Positions 1-3,670 of a stretch of DNA of 6,718 nt are shown in pieces. Location: NCBI GenBank assembly GCA_022573065.1, contig JACZUQ010000003.1, forward strand, positions 13,347 to 20,064, in the 5' to 3' direction. A program made the position numbers and the translations under genes. This stretch comes from Nitrososphaerota archaeon (GTDB lineage Archaea; Thermoproteota; Nitrososphaeria; Nitrososphaerales; Nitrosopumilaceae). The notes beneath the pieces are model-generated. The model was given only the letters and a program-made list of their open reading frames with translations. It was not told the origin of the DNA and searched no databases. The stretch's first letter is position 1, and each line of letters begins with the position of its first letter.

Positions 1-416
1 TTTAATCCACGCTTGATTACATCTAGTGCATTTGTAGCTTTCTCAGGTTTTGGTAGTTGAATCATGAATACATTTTCTTGACCTACTTGGGAATGTGGAG
101 ACGATAAAGCAAGCATTGATGTTTTTGCCAATAATTCAAAAAAGTCCAGCGATTCATTTGCATTAAGAAGAATCGTTTCATGAATATTACCATCAGAAAA
201 ATTTAAGGAAATTTCAACAAAGACATTTCCCGCTCCATTTTGAAGAATGTTAAGATTAGTATCTACAGAAACAGGCCTTCCGGCAATCTCATTCATAATT
301 TCAGAAAATCTTCTTTCTGTAAGAATGATACATGGCACATCATTATTGTTATATTTAAAAACGGTAACACTCTTGTGTACCCTTTCAAGAAGTTTGTTTA
401 ATTCATCAGCTGACAT
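1..416 (-). CDS. Hypothetical soluble protein, 3' part off the window
   Basis: I do not recognise this protein. Reading the minus strand from the ATG at 416-414 gives 138 codons without a stop up to base 1, so only the N-terminal part is present and the C-terminus lies to the left of the window. It begins MSADELNKLLERVHKSVTVF and contains one Cys, no membrane segment and no signal peptide. Alternating hydrophobic stretches (residues 28-33, 64-73, 114-121) and helices (around 36-45 and 88-105) suggest a mixed alpha/beta soluble fold. The start lies 2 bases after the stop of the antiporter gene, and AAAGGA stands just upstream, so translation as the second gene of that transcript is likely. A regulatory or accessory role for the antiporter is only a guess from position. 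That the frame is coding is well supported by its length, spacing and codon use. The function is unknown. Confidence 0.8.
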   Translation of the reverse strand, partial: MSADELNKLLERVHKSVTVFKYNNNDVPCIILTERRFSEIMNEIAGRPVSVDTNLNILQNGAGNVFVEISLNFSDGNIHETILLNANESLDFFELLAKTSMLALSSPHSQVGQENVFMIQLPKPEKATNALDVIKRGL

Positions 417-418
417 TT

Positions 419-1738
419 TTAGTCCTTTGCTATTTTTGGTATGACTTTGTCTCCTGCCTTAAATAAGAATGGCGTAATAAAAGATGTGATAATCGTAATT
501 ATTCCTATCATTGGGAAAAGAAATGCACTTACCGCCCCTGCATCAACTCCTGCCTTTACAATAACTATAGAAAACTCCCCCCTTGGGGCTGCAAGGGCAA
601 ATGCTGAACGAAGCGATTTTCTTCTTGGCTGTCTGAATATCACATTTCCTAGCATATTTCCACCAAACTTGATTCCCAATGATACTGCAATTAGGGCAAT
701 TGCTACGAAGATAAAGTTTTGAAGTTGGCTAATATCCATTAGGGCTCCAACTGATACAAAGAAGATTGCTACAAACATGTCTTTGATTGGGCTAGATAAA
801 ATTTTAGAAACTTCTGCTGATTTTGACTCTGCAACTAATACACCAGCTAAGAATGCACCAATTGCTACAGATAACCCAACTATATTTGCAAGTAATGCGT
901 AACCAAAGCATACTCCTAAAACACTTAGTAATAGAATTTCTTTATTTTCTGCACTAGCAACACGATCAATTAAAGGGGGGATTATTTTGGTTGCTATGGT
1001 AAAAGTACCAATGATCAATCCTGCAGCAACTGCAACTACAACAATGATTCCTTCAATTGAAACGGTTCCAACGAGAGCTATTGATTGTAATGAGGAAATT
1101 AAAATAACTGCAATGACGTCTTCTACAATTAAAATTCCTAAAATTAGTATAGAAGATTCTTTTTTAATTCTGCCTAATTCCTCTAACAGCTTTACAATTA
1201 CTGCAGTACTACTAATAGACAAGGCTGCGGCGATAAAAAGAGAATCCATAAAATTTAGACCCAGTAAATTTGCAGCATAAAATACTACTCCTAAAGTGGT
1301 AAACAAACCAATTGTTCCAATTCCAATTGAAACTTTTCCAATAGTGCGAATCTTTGCATAAGGAAACTCTATTCCGATAACAAAAAGTAATAAAATAACA
1401 CCAATATCAGCAAAAAGATTCAGAGCAGATATGTCAGATAATATTCCAATGCCTTCAGGTCCACCAGGTCCTCCCTCTGGCAATAACCAAGCCCACAATG
1501 GAGAAAGAGGGCCAATTAACATTCCTACAACCAGATAACCGACGATTAATGGTTGTCTAATTTTAAAAAAAGCTAGTGTTACAATTGCTGCTAAGATCAT
1601 AATTATTGCAAGATCTGTTACAAAGGTAGTATGTGGAAACACAAATGGATCAATGTTTTCTACAAAGCTTGAAAGTCCTCCAATAATGGAATCTTGTATG
1701 TCATTGCCCACTCCAGCTTGTAGAAAAAAATTATCCAT
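419..1738 (-). CDS. Kef/CPA2-type cation:proton antiporter, membrane domain only
   Basis: A 439-residue integral membrane protein of the sodium/hydrogen exchanger superfamily (CPA2, Kef-like). It is expected to exchange Na+ or K+ for H+ across the cytoplasmic membrane. About 12-13 hydrophobic segments are visible between residues 40 and 427. Family hallmarks are QPLIVGYLVVGMLIGP (62-77), ALSISSTAVIVKLLEE (172-187), the ion-site helix LIVEDVIAV (203-211) with adjacent E206 and D207, VGLSVAIGAFLAGVLVAES (287-305), FFVSVGALMD (326-335) and APRGEFSIV (384-392). The acidic pair is E-D, whereas E. coli KefC has Q-D and NapA/NhaA have D-D. There is no C-terminal RCK/TrkA nucleotide-binding domain, so the usual Kef gating module is missing. 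The ATG is supported by a TATA-like box at -29 to -22 and no Shine-Dalgarno, so the mRNA is probably leaderless. The downstream gene starts 2 bases after this stop. Family assignment is firm; the transported ion cannot be read from sequence. Confidence 0.93.
   Translation of the reverse strand: MDNFFLQAGVGNDIQDSIIGGLSSFVENIDPFVFPHTTFVTDLAIIMILAAIVTLAFFKIRQPLIVGYLVVGMLIGPLSPLWAWLLPEGGPGGPEGIGILSDISALNLFADIGVILLLFVIGIEFPYAKIRTIGKVSIGIGTIGLFTTLGVVFYAANLLGLNFMDSLFIAAALSISSTAVIVKLLEELGRIKKESSILILGILIVEDVIAVILISSLQSIALVGTVSIEGIIVVVAVAAGLIIGTFTIATKIIPPLIDRVASAENKEILLLSVLGVCFGYALLANIVGLSVAIGAFLAGVLVAESKSAEVSKILSSPIKDMFVAIFFVSVGALMDISQLQNFIFVAIALIAVSLGIKFGGNMLGNVIFRQPRRKSLRSAFALAAPRGEFSIVIVKAGVDAGAVSAFLFPMIGIITIITSFITPFLFKAGDKVIPKIAKD
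423..428 (-). promoter_or_regulatory. Ribosome binding site of the gene starting at 416
   Basis: On the minus strand AAAGGA lies 6 bases before the ATG at 416, inside the last codons of the antiporter gene (GCA AAG GAC TAA). It can pair partly with the archaeal anti-Shine-Dalgarno CCTCCT. It fits the archaeal habit of using such sites for genes inside an operon while first genes are leaderless. It supports the ATG at 416 as the start. Confidence 0.5.
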
Positions 1739-1759
1739 CTGAACGTATTATACAATTTC

Positions 1760-1767
1760 ATTAAAAA
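1760..1767 (-). promoter_or_regulatory. TATA-like box of the antiporter gene
   Basis: Minus-strand TTTTTAAT stands at -29 to -22 from the antiporter ATG at 1738. This is the spacing expected if transcription starts at or next to the start codon. No Shine-Dalgarno is seen in between. The call is by position and composition, and A/T-rich background makes such matches common. Confidence 0.5.
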
Positions 1768-1818
1768 CAGTTTAGATTTGCAATCTCTTTATTCTCCAAA
1801 TTACTAAGATATTCTTAT

Positions 1819-1880
1819 CTGGGATGATGATCAGAGTTACTGATTTTTATGAGGAGATAAGCTCTGGGGTATCTGACCAG
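1819..1880 (+). ncRNA. Candidate C/D-box guide sRNA
   Basis: This stretch has the parts of an archaeal C/D-box RNA, which guides 2'-O-methylation of rRNA or tRNA with L7Ae, Nop5 and fibrillarin. Box C ATGATGA (1824-1830) matches RUGAUGA exactly. Box D CTGA lies at 1873-1876. The flanks CTGG (1819-1822) and CCAG (1877-1880) pair, leaving exactly a three-base bulge G-A-T before the GA of box C and none after box D. That is the canonical kink-turn geometry. An internal D' box CTGA (1840-1843) is followed after TTTTT by a C'-like ATGAGGA (1849-1855, one mismatch). The length of about 60 bases is typical. Spacers are unusual: 9 bases upstream of D' and 17 upstream of D, against about 12 normally. 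A C'-like GAGATAA at 1854-1860 would leave exactly 12. A TTTATT at 1788-1793 could be its promoter. The target was not identified. A chance match remains possible but unlikely given the stem. Confidence 0.68.
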
Positions 1881-1908
1881 CCACTCATGTGGTAACTTCA
1901 CAATTACC
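1881..1908 (+). other. Two small hairpins after the guide RNA
   Basis: CCAC-TCAT-GTGG (1881-1892) forms a 4-bp stem with a 4-base loop. GGTAA (1891-1895) and TTACC (1904-1908) form a 5-bp stem with an 8-base loop. The two overlap by two bases, so they are alternatives. They begin immediately after the terminal stem of the candidate C/D RNA and could mark its 3' end or processing. The stems are short and could be accidental. Confidence 0.3.
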
Positions 1909-1912
1909 TAGC

Positions 1913-1920
1913 TATTAATA
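1913..1920 (+). promoter_or_regulatory. TATA box of the 35-residue protein gene
   Basis: TATTAATA stands at -31 to -24 from the ATG at 1944, as expected for a leaderless archaeal transcript. No Shine-Dalgarno lies between. A pentamer array fills the space from the box to the start codon. Confidence 0.5.
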
Positions 1921-1940
1921 GTACGGTACAGTACGGTAAT
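1921..1940 (+). repeat. GTACN pentamer array between TATA box and start
   Basis: The bases read GTACG GTACA GTACG GTAAT, which is four pentamers, or two 10-base units sharing GTACGGTA with the second ending AT instead of CA. GTAC is itself palindromic and appears three times at 5-base steps. The array spans -23 to -4 from the start codon of the 35-residue protein, where a repressor would block transcription initiation. The repeat is seen directly; a role as an operator is inference. Confidence 0.6.
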
Positions 1941-1943
1941 TCT

Positions 1944-2051
1944 ATGATAATATGTGAGTATTGTCCCGAAAAATTCATCGAAAATATGAATGGATTAGTT
2001 GAAAAAACCTTTCATGAGTTGCTACATGAACCAGAAATGGTTAACAAGTAG
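1944..2051 (+). CDS. 35-residue C2H2-like zinc-finger mini-protein
   Basis: A short frame from ATG 1944 to TAG 2049 encodes a 35-residue protein starting MIICEYCPEKF and ending EPEMVNK. The pattern is C4-x2-C7-x3-F11-x6-L18-x5-H24-x3-H28. It has the ligand order and the core Phe and Leu of a classical C2H2 zinc finger, with 16 residues between the second Cys and first His instead of the classical 12. It is therefore a plausible single zinc-binding module, with acidic residues around and no basic recognition helix, so protein binding is as likely as DNA binding. TATTAATA at -31 to -24 argues for its own leaderless promoter, and a T-rich terminator starts 8 bases after the stop. It stands between the candidate guide RNA and the coiled-coil gene, all on the plus strand. 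The patterned residues, promoter and terminator favour a real gene. Function is unknown. Confidence 0.7.
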   Translation: MIICEYCPEKFIENMNGLVEKTFHELLHEPEMVNK

Positions 2052-2058
2052 CTACCTA

Positions 2059-2076
2059 TTTTTTTATTTTATTTTT
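2059..2076 (+). terminator. T-rich archaeal terminator after the mini-protein
   Basis: Seven T, then A, four T, A and five T (18 bases, only T and A) begin 8 bases after the stop at 2051. Archaeal RNA polymerase terminates at such T-tracts without needing a hairpin. It separates the mini-protein unit from the coiled-coil gene. Confidence 0.6.
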
Positions 2077-2084
2077 AACCTAAC

Positions 2085-2092
2085 TTTTTTAT
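2085..2092 (+). promoter_or_regulatory. TATA-like box of the coiled-coil gene
   Basis: TTTTTTAT stands at -32 to -25 from the ATG at 2117, a leaderless spacing. The 24 bases between contain no Shine-Dalgarno. The T-run could also act as a second part of the upstream terminator. Confidence 0.45.
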
Positions 2093-2116
2093 CAGCACTA
2101 AATCTTCTAAGATAAC

Positions 2117-3394
2117 ATGGTTACAAAAACCAGAAAAACTAGTTCAAAATCTACTAGAACGAAGAAAAAAACAACTAAAATCTCATCCAAAAAAGAACCA
2201 ACGCCAGCAGCTTTATTAAAAAAAGTTGCAGGAGTATCAGACTCTACAAAAATATTATCCAAAGAGATTAAAGCTATGACAAAAATTTTTTCTGAGAATC
2301 AGAAGGTTCTAGTTTCTATGAAAAGTATGATCGATTCTGTAAGTTTAGCACTAGAGCATATCCAAAAACAATCAAGACAAATTAACATTATTGAAGAAGA
2401 TAATCAAAAATTATTCTCAAGTTTAAATGAGGTAAGAGCACAGTCAAGTTTAGTTTCAAAAATAAATAATCAAACAGCAAGATTACAAGACCAGATTAAC
2501 AAAATAGTACACTCTCAAAAATCATCACCTGATGTAAAAAATCTAATGCAAAAAGTATCTGATGGTTATGAATCAATTAGAAATAATTCTAAAATGATTA
2601 TGACCATTTCTGAGAGAATTGATAGTGTTAGAGAAGATTTGAAAAGAGTATCTACAAAAGCAGAATCATCTTCTGGAGTTGGGTCTGAAATTGGAGAAAT
2701 TAAGAGAAAAATTGAATCAATTTCTGGAAAGGCTGAAAAGATTGAATCATTAGGTGGAATTATCAACAACTTAAAACAAGAATTAGAATCTGTTATCTCA
2801 AAGGCCAGCTCAATGAGTGGTATAACAGAACAGTTAGAAGATATGAAGAAAAATATTCAATCACTTTCAAGTAGGACGGAGGAGAAAATTTCAGGTCTCT
2901 CATCGCTTCTGAATCGCTCAGATGCCGCTTCTTCAGAATTTCATAAAAAAACTAATCAAATTATTCAAGAGTTACAAGGAATCAAAAGCTCGTCTAGCAA
3001 GTCATCAGAGAATACCTCAAAAGAGGTTGTAGGATTATTGAAATTATCAGAATATCAATCAAATCTAAGAATGCAGGCTGAATCAAAATATGGAGATTTA
3101 AAAGATCTTGAAAAAATGGCCGCCCAAACGGCCCAGATGGTCAATTTGTTTGACAGACTATCAATAGAGTCTGAAGAGAAAATGTCTCTTCCACATGAGG
3201 TTCGACAATGGGCGGTAAGTAAAATTTTTGATTGTGCAGACAGATGGGAGATAAGATTTTCTGATGTTTTTAGCATATTAGAAAATCAGCTAGGTCGGGA
3301 CTTGTTAAAAGAATCAATTAGAATACAGCAAGTAAGAGACATTTTTGGAATAAGAGCAGTTGATGAAATAAGACAGGAACTAAATATTTCTTAA
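2117..3394 (+). CDS. Coiled-coil protein with basic tail and 24-residue repeats
   Basis: I do not recognise a named family for this 425-residue soluble protein. Residues 1-27 are almost only Lys, Arg, Ser and Thr, a histone H1-like disordered tail that could bind nucleic acid. Residues 28-355 are predicted helical coiled coil, rich in Ser, Lys, Glu, Ile and Leu, with no membrane segment. Residues 171-266 hold four 24-residue repeats (see that entry). Residues 356-425 look like a compact helical domain with a single Cys and two Trp (W365, W377), beginning LPHEVRQWAVSKIFDCADRW and ending in DIFGIRAVDEIRQELNIS. The layout of basic tail, long rod and globular end suggests a scaffolding or chromosome-associated structural protein; this is inference from architecture only. 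The ATG is preceded by a TATA-like box at leaderless distance. It is a single-gene unit, with its own T-rich region before it and an inverted repeat ending in T6 after it. That it is coding is certain; the role is not known. Confidence 0.9.
   Translation: MVTKTRKTSSKSTRTKKKTTKISSKKEPTPAALLKKVAGVSDSTKILSKEIKAMTKIFSENQKVLVSMKSMIDSVSLALEHIQKQSRQINIIEEDNQKLFSSLNEVRAQSSLVSKINNQTARLQDQINKIVHSQKSSPDVKNLMQKVSDGYESIRNNSKMIMTISERIDSVREDLKRVSTKAESSSGVGSEIGEIKRKIESISGKAEKIESLGGIINNLKQELESVISKASSMSGITEQLEDMKKNIQSLSSRTEEKISGLSSLLNRSDAASSEFHKKTNQIIQELQGIKSSSSKSSENTSKEVVGLLKLSEYQSNLRMQAESKYGDLKDLEKMAAQTAQMVNLFDRLSIESEEKMSLPHEVRQWAVSKIFDCADRWEIRFSDVFSILENQLGRDLLKESIRIQQVRDIFGIRAVDEIRQELNIS
2627..2914 (+). repeat. 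Four 24-codon repeats inside the coiled-coil gene
   Basis: Protein residues 171-194, 195-218, 219-242 and 243-266 align without gaps. Shared positions are a hydrophobic first residue (V, I, L, M), Lys or Arg early, a hydrophobic-acid/Gln-Ser-hydrophobic centre such as IESI, LESV and IQSL, then K-A, K-A, K-A, R-T at positions 11-12 (K181, K205, K229, R253), and Gly-hydrophobic near position 17-18. Residues 147-170 (with ESI at 152-154) look like a decayed fifth copy. The DNA copies have diverged, so the repeat shows mainly at protein level. It suggests growth of the rod by duplication of a 24-residue unit. Confidence 0.75.
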
Positions 3395-3427
3395 TAGCTC
3401 AATAATCGTGCATTTAGTAGAGTGAAT

Positions 3428-3470
3428 AAAAAATTGCAAGAGAATTATTTCAACAATAAAACAATTTTTT
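3428..3470 (+). terminator. Inverted repeat ending in T6 after the coiled-coil gene
   Basis: AAAAAATTG (3428-3436) and CAATTTTTT (3462-3470) are perfect reverse complements separated by 25 bases. The second arm ends in six T and lies about 70 bases after the stop at 3394. It could terminate the coiled-coil transcript, but the same T-run forms the TATA-like box of the next gene. The arms are A/T-only apart from one G:C pair, so the stem is weak. Confidence 0.35.
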
Positions 3471-3472
3471 AA
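3465..3472 (+). promoter_or_regulatory. TATA-like box of the Cys-rich protein gene
   Basis: TTTTTTAA stands at -31 to -24 from the ATG at 3496, the same spacing as the other leaderless starts here. It overlaps the right arm of the inverted repeat at 3428-3470. Confidence 0.45.
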
Positions 3473-3495
3473 GGATGATTTGATGATTATACACT

Positions 3496-3648
3496 ATGTC
3501 AGATATAGCATATAGAATATGCAAAAACGCAGATTGTTGTCATAGATTTAGAGATCATACTATGAAAGCAAAAAAGATGGAGAAAGGGGAAGCTGCTTTT
3601 GGATGTCTGGGCAACGATAATAAATGTTCATGCACACGGTTTGTCTAA
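3496..3648 (+). CDS. 50-residue Cys-rich small protein, probably metal-binding
   Basis: The frame from ATG 3496 to TAA 3646 encodes 50 residues, starting MSDIAYRICKNADCCHRFRD and ending in CSCTRFV. It has six Cys (C9, C14, C15, C37, C44, C46) and two His (H16, H21) in a small basic protein. The N-terminal C-x4-CCH and C-terminal C-x6-C-x-C clusters flank a Lys-rich linker, which suits one zinc site or a small zinc ribbon formed by both ends. No signal peptide is present, so it should be cytoplasmic. TTTTTTAA at -31 to -24 gives a leaderless start. Two other ATGs just upstream (3474, 3483) are in frames that stop quickly. It converges on the glycosyltransferase gene, whose stop is 22 bases away. 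The density of Cys and the promoter support a real gene; I do not know the function. Confidence 0.75.
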   Translation: MSDIAYRICKNADCCHRFRDHTMKAKKMEKGEAAFGCLGNDNKCSCTRFV

Positions 3649-3670
3649 GAAAAATTATTGTAATTATTTC
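3649..3670. terminator. A/T-rich hairpin between converging genes
   Basis: The 22 bases between the two converging stops fold into a hairpin: GAAA (3649-3652) pairs with TTTC (3667-3670), and AATTA (3653-3657) with TAATT (3661-3665), with A3666 bulged and a 3-base loop. The outer arms give A-runs on one strand and T-runs on the other, so it could end both transcripts. The stem is weak because nearly all pairs are A:T. Confidence 0.4.

Noticed and set aside
247..444. Plus-strand 65-codon frame
   Set aside because: It is antisense to the hypothetical gene at 1-416 and the end of the antiporter, with no promoter or recognisable motif.
441..1280. Plus-strand open frames at 441-722 and 987-1280
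   Set aside because: They are antisense to the antiporter, whose motifs are unmistakable. Their proteins show low-complexity Ile/Thr/Ala composition and no family pattern.
1819..1910. tRNA gene
   Set aside because: There is no acceptor stem closing at tRNA length, no T-loop GTTCRA and no CCA-proximal discriminator pattern. The C/D-box reading fits better.
1921..1940. CRISPR array or integration site
   Set aside because: Repeats are only 5 or 10 bases with no spacers, and there is no integrase or tRNA end nearby.
2566..3276. Minus-strand frames within the coiled-coil gene
   Set aside because: They are shadows of the repetitive Ser/Lys/Glu-rich sense frame.
3474..3520. Earlier start codons (ATG at 3474 and 3483) for the Cys-rich gene
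   Set aside because: The first frame stops after one codon and the second after a few codons. Neither is in frame with the Cys-rich protein.
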